NCBI GenBank assembly: GCA_036873135.1 | Contig: JAPTYO010000010.1 | Location: forward strand, 4,688,634 to 4,752,633 | Reading direction: 5' to 3' | Length of the DNA stretch: 64,000 nt | From: Clarkia xantiana subsp. parviflora | Taxonomy: Eukaryota; Streptophyta; Magnoliopsida; Myrtales; Onagraceae | Part shown: in pieces, positions 23,098 through 34,282 of the stretch | Numbering within the stretch: the first letter of the stretch is position 1 | Layout: every line of letters begins with the position of its first letter | Made by a program: the position numbers and the translations under genes | The notes under the pieces: model-generated | Databases searched by the model: none | Told to the model about the DNA's origin: nothing | Seen by the model: the letters and a program-made list of their open reading frames with translations, nothing else

Positions 23098-23535
23098 CTT
23101 GCAAGACAAATATAGAAGTAAATAAACTGAAGGGGATCTTATTCTTATGGAGCAAGATATTGTTGCTTGTCCGTCCGAGGATAGTAATTCGGAAGTCCTC
23201 GTTTAGTTAGTTACAACAGTAAGTAAAGCATTACTGATTATATGAAGCGACCACTAACGTATTCGTTACAGATAGTACAGCCTCTTCTTGAAAATACAGT
23301 CCTCTCTTATAATGAGACCAAGATATATATATATATATATATATGCTGCTTGTTCGGGTATTGGAATTTGAAGGAACTAATCAATCTACAACTGTAAGTA
23401 AAGCATGACTGAGTTCGAGTATAATTTGCTAACGTTTTAGTGTTGTCTCCTCTCCAGCAAGAGAAGCTACTATATGCAGATTCTAAAGTCCCAGTTCTAT
23501 AGAAGTTTCATTTCTCTGAAAGAAATTAAAAATCA
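23098..23535. other. Intergenic, HEI10 3' flank
   Basis: AT-rich, with a TA/AT microsatellite at about 23324-23345. The right end is presumably the HEI10 3' UTR. No gene recognised. Confidence 0.5.
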
Positions 23536-25250
23536 CTAGAACATTTGGGTGCGGTTATTACGGCTGAGCTGAGGGCGCTTTATGGGGGACAGTATGAGGT
23601 TCCTGAGCGACATTGATGGATTGCTAGGGGCACAACCTCCAAAAGTAGAGTCACCTAGCCTTATTTTGCTGTTGCTATCCATTGTTATTGTCGATTGCCT
23701 CATTGGAGAACCACCTGAGAAGCTGAAATGGCCTGCATTATTGGGGCTAGTTTGCCTAGCTGGTGCTGGCCATATGTCTGCTCCTGGCCCTGGAATTTGA
23801 GGACGGGAAATCGACCCGTCCGCAACCAATAAGTCAATTGCTTTTGGAAACATAATTATGTATACACCAGATGTGAAAATACAATCTAAAGTCTATACAG
23901 AGGCAGTTAAATTTCTTTGCAACTTAAAAAGTTTTAAAAGGCATTGCATATGACACTACCTTTTCTCATAGGGTCACCACTGCCCATCATATTAGTTGTG
24001 TCAGCAAAGATATCAGGCTGTGAACTTGAGTAGAAATTGCTCTTGCTCGCAGGTCGAATAGATGATCTCTTCACAGACTCATACTCACTCTTCAATTGAT
24101 CATACATCTCATCGAGCTTTCTCTTCTGCCTAATATTTTGTAAAAAATCAATTGGATTAATAAGAAACCAATGCAACTAGTTTACCAGTAGAGCAGCATA
24201 CAATGATTTCCTAGCTGATAGTGTAACCTAACCTGGATCTTTCCGCAATTTGTTCTTGAAGCTCTTGGTTTTCTTTGGACAGTCTCTCATTCTCTTGTTC
24301 CATCATCTGGCATTTCATGGCCAACTTCTGGTATGCAGTGCGGACCTGCTCCATCTTCTCTGTGAATTTCTCTTGCATGGCCTCACATTTCTGCTGACAC
24401 TGAGCTACCATTCTGTTAAGCTTGAACTGCATCTGCAATTCTTTCTGTCCAATGAAGAACATCACACTTCGATATGCACTCTTCATCACTGGGTATTTGT
24501 CAAGGAAATTTCACGGTCTATCTTCTTTTCAGCTTCATCATATTAGCAGGTACAATTCATTCACGCTTCTGAATATTTAATTAGGTGTCCCAAAATACCA
24601 GAAAGATGGTTATTTTTCTTTGGAAAAAGAAACACATACACAAATTAGTAATTACAAAAGGAAAGGATACAGATCTGAGGGGATACTCCAGCCATGGCCA
24701 TCTGCAATAAGGAAAGTGAAGATAATAATAATAGATAAAACACCGACTGTGGACATCATAAAGAAGTGATATTAACTTACAGGCAAAGCATTTGGGATCC
24801 ATATTATGCAACCAATAAAGATAAGATGCCATTTTTATGCATTAGATGGATGATAAGGAATCAAGAAGAATGAATTAGACTGCTTACATTTGTCCAATCT
24901 TCATTTGGATTGATATCCACAGGTTTCATGAGGCTGCCAAACAGTAAACTTCAAACGTTAACATTCTGAAATTTAAAACCACACACCAGATCAAGTTTAA
25001 AATCAAGAGGACAGATTACCTTCTAGAAAGAGCTTGATCACAAACGGGACATGCAGCATGATTATTGAGGATTTTGCCCGCATCTTCTGTACCTTCTCAC
25101 AAGTTTAAGGAAGCTCAAGAAAAATGCCCCAATTTTGCAGCAGAGTGCAATGAAATCAAAGCTAAAAAAAATTAGGATACAGAAAAGGTGGCCACAGGCA
25201 GTGGAAACTGCTCGATCTTTCAATTCCTGCCAGCATGAGTTGCATCTCAT
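23536..25250 (-). CDS. HEI10: HEI10 / CCNB1IP1-type RING protein, meiotic crossover factor
   Basis: Seven exons: 25181-25250, 25020-25092, 24888-24933, 24671-24701, 24233-24488, 23960-24129 and 23536-23840. All phases agree; about 316 aa (plant HEI10 is about 300). The RING finger is at residues 3-43 (CNSCWQEL, CGHLFC, CPVC). A long coiled coil at about 85-180 contains MAQCQQ-like heptads, EKMEQVRTAYQKL and QELQEQIAE, then QKRKLDEMYDQL. The conserved C-terminal motif SLRNLILSPIKRPQLSR is present. HEI10 is a SUMO/ubiquitin E3-like protein that coarsens along the synaptonemal complex and marks class I crossovers. The final exon's acceptor is least certain: CCAAAAG before 23840 keeps phase, but AAATTCCAG nearer 23785 would also fit. 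An upstream exon at 26740-26955 probably belongs to this transcript. Confidence 0.93.
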
Positions 25251-25354
25251 CTCAGCCTCTGGGAGCGGTCTCTATATTCACATTGCAGTAAATCAATGAA
25301 AAAGGTTATTGACAATTTATAGGCCTCCTTTCCGAGTTTCATATTGAATACTGT

Positions 25355-26575
25355 CTAACCTAAATTGACTCATAACATAAAATGGAGTAACTGAAGGAAG
25401 TTCAGTTGCAGAATTTGAGATTACAAGTTGCTGAAATACTTAGTCAATCATATCTTGCAGAATTTGAGATTACAAGATATCTGAAATACTTAGTCAATCA
25501 TACATTATTCAATAATGCAGGATTACATCACTGAAGAAGAGTTACAGTACTCTGAAAAGTTTATTTAGCAACAGCACGTTGACAGCGTTCAATTATCATG
25601 TCTTCGAAAATAAAAATAAAAAAGCTGCTCGTGGATCATGGTCGAACTTAACAAGAACAATATTGCAATTGTTGATTCTGAAATATACAGCATGATAATT
25701 GAAGAAAGAGTATTGCAATACTGATGATGAAGTTTTCAGACCTTTGAATTCAATTAGAGCAAATTCTATTCTCACATATCCATTAAACTTCACCAGTATA
25801 TTCAATTTCAGCCCAGTGAGAACTGAGTGACTACAGAAACAGCTTAAAGTATGCTGCATTTTACAGAAAATTATACCAGAAAAGGTACATCTACCCCAGC
25901 TAAACTGTTCAACAAAAAGTTACACACGATTAGCAAAGATAAATTATAAAAAAGACATTTCCATCAAACAAATAAATTATTGAAGACTAACTAACCTAAA
26001 TTGACTCAGAACATAAAATGAGATAACCGAAGGAAGTTCTATTGCAGGAGTTTGAAATTATAAGGTGTGGTATAACACCAAGATATATTTGAAATACTTG
26101 GTCAATCCAGAAAATATTCAATAGTGCAGGATTACATCACTGAAGAAGAGTTGCATTACTCTGAATTTTTTTTAAACCTCTGAAAAGTTAATTAAACAAC
26201 AGCAAGGTGACAGCGTTCAGTTATCATTTTCTTAAAAATATAATATAAAAGCTGCTCATGGATCAAGGTATGACGTAACAACAACAATGTTGGAATTGCT
26301 GATTCTGACATACTGATGACGAAGCCTTCAAACTTTGAATTCCTACAAATTTTATGAACAAAAGCGAATTCTAACAAATTTTATTCTCACATCTCCATTA
26401 AACTTCTCTAGCTTATTCAATTTCAGAACCAGTTAAATTTGAGTCACTGCAGAAAGAGCTTAAACTCTGCTGCATTTCCTACGCTAATTTACAGAAATTT
26501 ATACCATAAAAGCTCAATCTACGCCAGCTAAACTGATCATCAAAGCTACGCACTATAGCGAAGATAAACTACAAA
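25355..26575. repeat. About 0.6-kb direct duplication in the HEI10 leader intron
   Basis: Two diverged copies, about 25355-25955 and 25991-26575, share the same order of landmarks: AACCTAAATTGACTCA, ATGCAGGATTACATCACTGA or GTGCAGGATTACATCACTGA, GACAGCGTTCA, AAAGCTGCTC and a GCCAGCTAAACTG-like end. A smaller nested repeat (TTGCAGAATTTGAGATTACA) occurs within the first copy at about 25406 and 25456. No coding potential. Confidence 0.8.
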
Positions 26576-26739
26576 ACGAAGAAATCAACGACTGCAATAC
26601 ATCTAAAATCGGATGCAAAAAGCTAATGCTAGACAGAAAATGCAGATTCCGAAGCAGAAATGGACAGCTCCACTGAAGGTTGAATTGAAATGACCAGATC
26701 AAACAAGAAATCGAGAGTGAGATTAAGTTCGTCTGTTAC

Positions 26740-26955
26740 CTCAGATGTGTCTGAAGAAGTATTTCCTTCTGCAGCTTGCTGACAGAGATAGCTATATGCA
26801 CTCTCCACAGAGAACAGCGACCTATCAGTGCTCGACAAATGCACGTCAATGGCTAACCTGAACCTGAACGTCGTAGAGAAATTCGAATTCGATGGCAAGC
26901 TGCTCTCTTCTCCTTCCGTTCCTTGTATCTGCTCTGAAACTGATAATGGCGGCAT
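26740..26955 (-). CDS. Probable upstream exon of HEI10 (N-terminal extension or uORF)
   Basis: An ATG at 26955 opens 72 codons ending at a good donor (CTGAG|GTAACA at 26739). The composition looks coding (FRFRLAIDVHLSS, SYLCQQAAEG), but I do not recognise a domain. Joined to the AG immediately before the HEI10 ATG (25251), it stays in frame and would extend HEI10 by 72 residues. Joined to the stronger acceptor CTCCCAG at 25259, it ends within four codons and would be a uORF overlapping the HEI10 start. Known HEI10 proteins begin at MRCN, so the uORF or 5' UTR view is favoured. Confidence 0.45.
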
Positions 26956-27040
26956 GAAAATTGAGAAATGAAAGTGCCTCGTAGTCCACGCTGAGGCGGG
27001 AACGGAACCATCGAGTTTATATTCCCTCTCCGATTGATAT

Positions 27041-27194
27041 TTGTGAAATTTGAATAGAAAGTAAGAAAGAGAAAGTAAATGAACAAATGTATTGATGCTT
27101 GGTGGGACCCTATATCACTTTTTTTTTTTTTTTTTGGCCAACCCTATATCACTTTCTATAGAAATTTCACAGGAAATTTTACAGTTTGTAGCAA
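27041..27194 (-). mobile_element. Small MITE in the HEI10 promoter region, copy 1
   Basis: GTGAAATTTGAATAGAAAGT at the left pairs with ACTTTCTATAGAAATTTCAC at the right. The same sequence occurs inverted at 43665-43787 (shared words GAAAGTAAATGAACAAATGT, GCTTGGTG, TTTGTAGCA). This copy is longer because it contains a T19 run flanked by a duplicated CCCTATATCACTTT. It lies about 85 bases upstream of the candidate first exon. Confidence 0.65.
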
Positions 27195-27695
27195 CACCCT
27201 ATAGTTATAGATTATATTAGGAAATTGATATTTGTTCCGACTGTAGGAGTCCGACAAATTCCGACCCAGAGGAGAAACAAATTTGCCCTCCCTTGCTTTG
27301 CGGTAAATACACCCGGTCTATATTGAACTATATGTAAATTACGGGCCCATTGTAAATGTTGATGAGCCAGGGCCCAGTCTCCAGTGTTTACTCAAAAGAT
27401 TTCTATTTTAGCTGTTTGCCTTTATCTTGGAGAACAAGTTACATGTGTGTGTATACAATTTGTTACGTTTGCTTTTAATGTATATTTTTTTAAAACAAAT
27501 ATAGCCAATATTGCATGAGGACCAAATGTGTTCCTATCGCGTTTATAGATCGGGGATATCGTTGCTCAAACAACTTCATGGCTTCTGAATTTAGTAGTAT
27601 AAACTTGTGACACAAGAAATTGCAATTTCTATGCACTGTGAACAAATAATAACTATAATGGTTTCTCTATAGATTTTCACAAAAGAATGTTGGTA
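27195..27695. other. Intergenic between HEI10 promoter and TBL 3' end
   Basis: Contains Site II-like GGGCCCA motifs near 27342-27348 and 27370-27376, which may be promoter elements for HEI10. The right end is the TBL 3' UTR. No gene seen. Confidence 0.45.
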
Positions 27696-30048
27696 TCAAC
27701 TTCCACCAATAAGCATTGTGTATAATAATTCATTCCATGTATCGGGGACGCCCGGAAGGCACCAATGACTGCAATCGTTCCCTTTCATACCACCAAATCC
27801 ATATCTTGACGGGTGACCATCTTTCCTAAGCTGTGATAATGTCGTTACATCCAGTAAAGCAACCTTCACTTTCATCTTCCTCAGAACCTCCTTCACCACC
27901 ACCGCGACCGGTGGCAAACCATCTGGATAAGTGGACCCACCAAGAGGCTTGCTCTGTCTTGTACACGTCATTGCTTTCGGTCCATTCCAATCGGTCGCGC
28001 TACACGTATTAGAAGTAACATGTATATATCTTAGCTTAGCACGCAAGTTATTCACCATAGGAGATCATCATTAATTTGGGGTTAAAATCAAATCATAGTC
28101 CCAAGTTTGCATCATATTGCTAATAGGCGTCTTCGGTTTTGCTTTCGTTTTTTTTTTGGTTCTGTTTTTCTGTTAAATTGAACAGATGTTGGTATGAGTT
28201 TTCTGCAATTCATGTATATTTATACCAACTGAGTTAAATTGAACCTTAAGTTTGCATAACTTCTTCAATTTCACTGTATGTACACATTAATTGACATAAC
28301 TTAAAAGAGAATCATAAGTGCCCTTTTGTTCATTTATTTTATTTTCTTTAAATGTTCTTACAGTTTAATTTTATGTAGCTATTGGATCAAAATCCATCAT
28401 ACTTAATAGAAAAGTAACGGAAACCAAAAAGTAACGATAATGAAACCTGGAACACCTATTAATAACAATTTAAATCACCTAAAAGTAATATGGTGAAGAA
28501 TGTAATTAGGTTCTTAAACCTTAATTTGTTGATAATTTTTTGGGTGGTTAATTAAGGATGACAACTTACTTGAAATGATCAGGAGAAATTCCTTGGAAGA
28601 ACACCTTTGTTTTGTTAGGATTGATATTGGATTCAACCCATTTGGACCACGTAGTTAGTCCTTTCCGATAAGCAACTAACCGATCCATATCTTTATATAT
28701 CTTCTTTCCGTCTTGTATGTAGTCCCACCTGAAATCCGCCATATATATAAACCCTTACAAAATTAATTAACCCGGGTAAGCATATACCATGAAATTTAAA
28801 TAATTGATCACACTCTATTTGGTCATACGGTTGTTTCCTTCCTGTATGGAGCCACCAATGCCAAGTATTAAAGACGATAGCATCGTATCCTTTCCACGAC
28901 ACTCCATTGGCTATAGACCCAAGCTTCAGGACTCTTCCGAGCTTCTGCTTAACGAGATCGACGAGGAATGCGTTGCGTGAAAAAGTAAGCGATACTCCAT
29001 ATTCCTGAAGATTAAATGACAAAGGGTTTCAACCAAAATGTTGTTGGGAGATTAAATCTGGGGAGTGTATTCTGAAGTTCAATTTTTTCCGGCATTAAAC
29101 TATGAAATTTTTCAAAACAAACCCTCGAACGGCTATACCATGGCCCGAGTCCCGAGTCAAGGGACGTGCTCGAACCTGTATGTATGTATGCCATTCACCC
29201 CTTTTGTGCCTTTCAGACTTTCCGGACCGAGCCACCGGCTCTGATGCTTGTGTTTGGATATTAATTAAATCTGGGGAGCGAGCTCAGACCCACTAAATAA
29301 GCTCAGCGAGATTCTCTTTACTAAAACCAATTTGTGATAGTAGAAGTAATTCATTAAGCTTATATAGTGTTCAAAATATTTTAAATGGTACTATACGCTT
29401 ACATGTAACCCTAACAAATGAAATTTTTAAGGAGGATGAAATGAATGGATGCAGTATTGATTGATTACTTACAGGTAGGGTGAATATGGATGCATCTCCT
29501 CTTCTGTAAAGAGTGTAGTTAGAGTTGGGAACAGAAGCATGTAGCATGCAAGTAAGAGACTGCCATTGATTGAGACTGAGGGAGTCACCCACGAATAACA
29601 ACTTCTTCCCCTTCATCTTCCTCAACAAGTATCTTCCCTTGAATCTATTCATTCAATGCATATTAATGAAGATTCGGTTCCATTAATACAAATTAATTGA
29701 TCCTAAATGTAAGGAGAGTATAGATGAATAAATAAATACGTACTTGGGGAGTTCACACCGACTTGGCTTCCATCTATATCTGAGATAGAGATAATCTGGA
29801 CGTCCGTTTCTCTGACAGTCGAACTCCGACTGGAGGAACGAACAAGACGCGCCGCTGTATAGAGGGCGGCGAGACGCGTCGTAAATCCAGCTTCCTTGGA
29901 ATATATTACAACTTGCTACCTTTCTCCTTGCTGCGATGAACCCTTTATCTACTTTATTGCCATATGCAACCCTTGGACTCACCAAAATTAGGACAATAGC
30001 AAATACTAATCTATAGCCTTGACCTTGATGAGACCCAAGTAATTCCAT
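27696..30048 (-). CDS. Trichome birefringence-like (TBL) polysaccharide O-acetyltransferase
   Basis: Five exons: 29744-30048, 29473-29644, 28829-29004, 28570-28728 and 27696-27999. All phases agree; 371 aa. The ATG at 30048 starts a hydrophobic signal or anchor ([17 protein letters not shown]). The upstream frame is AT-microsatellite translation and was excluded. The TBL domain ([11 protein letters not shown]...) is followed by the esterase GDS motif ([13 protein letters not shown]) and the C-terminal DxxH motif (DCSHWCLPG); Ser and Asp/His form the catalytic triad. The [14 protein letters not shown] and [11 protein letters not shown] blocks match the TBL37-41 subgroup. Such proteins acetylate xylan, pectin or related wall polymers in the Golgi; the substrate of this one cannot be told from sequence. 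Confidence 0.94.
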
Positions 30049-30186
30049 GATAAGAGAGAGAGAGAGACTAATGGTGATTGGCGAGAGATATATATAATAG
30101 GGTTCTTGTTCTTCTATATATATATATATATGTGTTTTGTTAGGTAATGTAGCTACTGCGTGAGTAGTATGGTTGTTCTTTGGAGA

Positions 30187-30225
<39 letters not shown>

Positions 30226-31013
30226 TACATTATAAGAGAGAAGTACTAAATTGCAAACGAGATAATGTAGGTGGTTACATGTGATCAATAATAATACATA
30301 CGCCTACAGCCTACAGCCTACATGTGAATTAAGGTTCTTTTAATTATAAAAAAAATGATAAGTTTATACAATCTTAAAATTGTTAGCTATTTAATTATGA
30401 GATCGCATGCATTAAAAAAAAAGGGGGTATATACATAGGCGATTCATGCAAGCACATGCAGATAGAGAGCAGAATAGAACAACATTTAAAGCATTGACTT
30501 GAAGGCAAAGCCACGCAACCCACATTTAATGGTTGATCCGAAACAAAAGCTACCCAACCCATGTTGTGTTTTATTCAAAAACAACAACACCTGTCGCCCA
30601 TATATGAAGGGAAACAGTACACAAAGAGCGACCAAACCAAACCAAACTATATATATATTATTAAGCAATTATTTTTCTGTATTTCCTTCCAAAATTATTT
30701 TAACCTATTTATATTTTATATGTAGAAGAATTCAACTTATTACGCAGTTTAAAGAACAGACTATATGAGTAGTTAATTTAAGTTGATTTATACATATAGT
30801 TTGAATTATATGTGTATATAATGCTTCAAATCATATCCCTAACATAAAATCAAGCATATATAGAAATAACATTCCATAAATAAAATTCAGACAGAACAAA
30901 ACTATAACTACAATATATTAATTAATTTCTTAAAAAAATTCTATTGTGGTTAAGGGAATCGCAGCACATAACTATATATATAGTCATAATTTTCCATATT
31001 TTTCCTCCAAAAC
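30049..31013. other. TBL promoter and AT-rich intergenic DNA
   Basis: A GA run lies at 30053-30067 and TA/AT microsatellites at about 30115-30131 and 30190-30222, all in the TBL leader or promoter. Beyond that there is AT-rich DNA without gene signal. Confidence 0.6.
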
Positions 31014-31020
31014 GGATGAG

Positions 31021-32014
31021 AAATTATTAGGTGGACTAAGTCTACTAACTAGGATATAGATTTAAGCCAATTAAAATTAGATAACTCATACTTAATGCAA
31101 TTTTAATTAATATCGAGACATGAGACAATAATGCTCCATTAATTTAATTTTAGACTGATTTAGAAAGAACAAATTACTTTTAATTTGTTCATATTAATTA
31201 GTAAAATTAAAATATTCTTATTTAATTTTCATAATTTTTTTTCCGTATTTAATTTTAACGATTGTCAGTCCCGGCATGTGCAATTATGATTATTAGTTTT
31301 TAAAAAATTACATTTTTTTTCTTTTCTAATGGTCGATCGGGTGAACCCTATAGGTCTAAATAATGTTTGAATACTTTTAGGGTTTATATAGTTTTAAGTT
31401 TTTTTTTTCTTCCAAAAACCTAATTAGAATAGGTGAACAGTTTGGCAGGGTGAACCCCAGAGGGCTAATATTAGACTAACAGTTCGTCAAATTTTAGCTC
31501 TCTAGGGTTCACTCAGTCAAATTGTACGTTCAATTTAGACTTCTAAGGTTCACCATGTCAAACTGTACACCCATTCTAATAAGGTTTTAGAAAAAAAAAT
31601 TATAACTATATAAACCCTAAAAGTATTCAAACCATATTTTAGCTCACCTGACTAAACCGGTCGTCCAATTTTAGCTATTTAAGGTTCTAGGGTTCACCCA
31701 TTCTAATAGAGTTTTTAAAATAGCAATAGTTTAAAACTAATTATCAGAATACATGCCTCAACTGTCCGTCGTTAAAATTAAATACGGAAAAAAATCAAGA
31801 AAATTAAATAAGAGTATTTTAATTTTATTAATTAATATGAACAAATTAAAGGTAATTCATTCTTTCTAAATCTGTCTAAAATTAAACTAATGGAGCCTTT
31901 TTTTCCATACGTCTCGATGTTAATTAAGATTGCATTAAGTATGAGTTGTCAAATTTTAATCGACTTAGTCTATATCCTAGGGGTGGCGGACTTAGTCCAC
32001 CTAATAATTTATCA
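31021..32014. mobile_element. Large imperfect palindrome (foldback/MITE-like), about 1 kb
   Basis: The left arm starting AAATTATTAGGTGGACTAAG is inverted as CTTAGTCCACCTAATAATTT at the right. Arms of roughly 450 bp pair almost to the centre (for example TTTGAATACTTTTAGGGTTT on the left with AAACCCTAAAAGTATTCAAA on the right). The 7-bp word GGATGAG flanks the unit at 31014-31020 and 32015-32021 and may be a target duplication. No protein frame. Confidence 0.7.
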
Positions 32015-32129
32015 GGATGAGGATCCTACATGATGACGTGTGGACCTAAGCATCATTAACTACTTAATTGCTATGTTTGATGATTGATGTACATCCTTCT
32101 AAGGAAAGGTTTCCTCATCATTAATTTGG

Positions 32130-32196
<67 letters not shown>
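32130..32196. repeat. (TA)n microsatellite, about 65 bp
   Basis: Uninterrupted alternating AT run beside the palindrome; likely hypervariable in length. Confidence 0.95.
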
Positions 32197-32197
<1 letters not shown>

Positions 32198-32451
32198 CCC
32201 ACGAAATTAGAAAAGACTACAAATTAAATGATTGACATACATAGGCAAAAGCAAGGAATCTAATGGGTGAGCTAATCCAAGCTAGCATCCGTTGGTTTCA
32301 CTCACCACACACATGATGGACCACCGACTTAGAAATTACGCAAAATTAGTTAGCTACCAATTTGCCAACGTCCATCTAATTAACTACCACCCTGCGCATT
32401 TGAGACTAACCACAAGATAATAACCAATTGAAATTTTTTAATGATTCTACA

Positions 32452-33273
32452 CAGGGCCGGCCCAAGGGTAAGGCAACTAAAGCTAAGGCTTTAGGCCTCC
32501 ACTAATTGAGGGCCTCATATTCATAGGTATTTCAATAGTGGACCTAGATTATAAAAAAAAAAAAAATCAAGGTTCTAATGAACTAATAAAATAACGATTA
32601 CCCAATAAATTAAAATCATTAATGTTGACTTCAGATTCATAGTTATTTCAATAGTGGGACTAATGATGACAAAAAAAAAAAAATGGACATCTATAGCATT
32701 TCTCTATAGCATTTAAGTAAACTAAAGATTACTCATAAGTTAATAATCATTAATGTTGGCTATGACATTTTTGTCATTTTCAAATTCTATATTGAAATGG
32801 TTATATTTTCTATGCTAATATAATAAATTATTGGAAACAGTTTATCAAACACCTAAATAATTAAACATTAAACCCTTCTAATTAACTAGGGATAGTATTA
32901 ATTTAAAATAGCTTAAAATCTTACAACTAGATAGCATTTATACATTTTAATTTCTTATTCTCTTTTAATTATTATTCTTATAAGTTACTGGCTCACTCCA
33001 TTGTCAATATTATATGATCTTTAAACTTATAATTCTTTCCACTTTGCAAATTGATTATTTATATTATCAATTGAAAACGTAATTTAAAAAAAAAAAATTG
33101 AATATAAAAATTTCATTAGTGATTTTGTTTCTATAAAAGTTTGAAGAATATATTTTAAATAAAAAATATACTAGTAGTCAATTTATTTATTTTTTATATT
33201 TAGCAAAAAAACAAAATATTAGGCTCAAATCGAAATGCGGCTTTAGGCCTCGATTTACCTAGGGCCGGCCCTG
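32452..33273. mobile_element. hAT-type non-autonomous element (CAGGGCCGG ends, 8-bp TSD)
   Basis: It starts CAGGGCCGGCCCAAGG and ends CCTAGGGCCGGCCCTG, flanked by the exact 8-bp duplication ATTCTACA at 32444-32451 and 33274-33281. GGCTTTAGGCCTC is repeated in inverted orientation near both ends. The interior is AT-rich with a diverged internal repeat (ATTTCAATAGTGG...ACTAAT at about 32529 and 32649). No transposase frame. Confidence 0.9.
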
Positions 33274-33281
33274 ATTCTACA

Positions 33282-34282
33282 ATATACAATCTAATCATAT
33301 GATTGATACATAATACAAGTTACGGTTTAAGGACCACGAAACCCTAGTTTCAGTAACGAAACAAACGAAACCTGCGTATTGATTGCTTAGACTGGCTCTC
33401 ACCCATCAGATTGATTGCTTTTGCTGATCTATTCAGTAGCCTTTCTACTTTAGTGGTCTATTTCACTCACAACACACATATATCATAGACTTAAAAAGTT
33501 TTAAGCAACATTTAGCTACTAATATGACAAATTAGTGGGGGACTAATCACGTCCATTTTGAGACTGACCAAAAGATAATATATATGAACCAATTGAGAAA
33601 AGTTAATCACCACTATCAATAGCGGTCTAATAGTAAAAAACGTTTATTCCTTTGTGGTCTGACTCTGACTCCAAAGTCCTTTAATTATGATCATACCTGT
33701 TGGAGAAATAACCGGTCTAAATTAATTTGTTCAATGTCACTCTCCAATTTTAAGTGTAAGCTTAATTAATGTCAGTTGAATAAAATTATGAAGGATATGA
33801 CTCAAATGAAGTTGACCATAATTCAAATCGGTATAAAAAAACCATTAATTGATATATTTCCCTCATAAAAGATTAGGTAGTTTCTTGTGCCGCTAAGCAT
33901 GTCTATGAAGTATTGAACTATGAAGTTCTTTGAGAAAAATTACCAAAAATAAAGTTTCTTTGAGAAAAAAAAAAAAGGCATATATTCTTTGAAGTTCGGG
34001 CCTCGAAGATAATTTTGAAAGGTAGACGAAATTGTGAAAGTGGGCCAAAGAAAAAGGCCTAAATGGAGGCCCGACTTGATCAGCAACTTGAAAGGTCTCC
34101 AGTATTCTCCATGTCTATGCCTTCTTTCCTTCATCAGTAGCTTCTTCTCTTACCGGTCGCCGACAGCCGCCAGAAAGCAACTGTTCTGTTCTTGCTACAT
34201 AATACCCTTCCTCTGTTGTGGCCGATAGAGAAGCTCTGCTGCTCAGAGATTCTGCCTTTTGGAAGAATTATTCGACCTGGGA
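33282..34282 (+). promoter_or_regulatory. Intergenic and promoter of the Utp12-domain gene
   Basis: The left two thirds is AT-rich with no gene. At 34000-34075 a cluster of Site II-like motifs (TGGGCC, AGGCCT, GGCCCG) sits upstream of the gene, as is typical for ribosome-biogenesis genes. The 5' UTR probably covers about 34100-34282. Confidence 0.5.

Noticed and set aside
29683..30288. Longer start for the TBL protein at 30288
   Set aside because: The extra 80 residues are translated AT microsatellite (IYIYIYIY); the ATG at 30048 begins a proper signal anchor.
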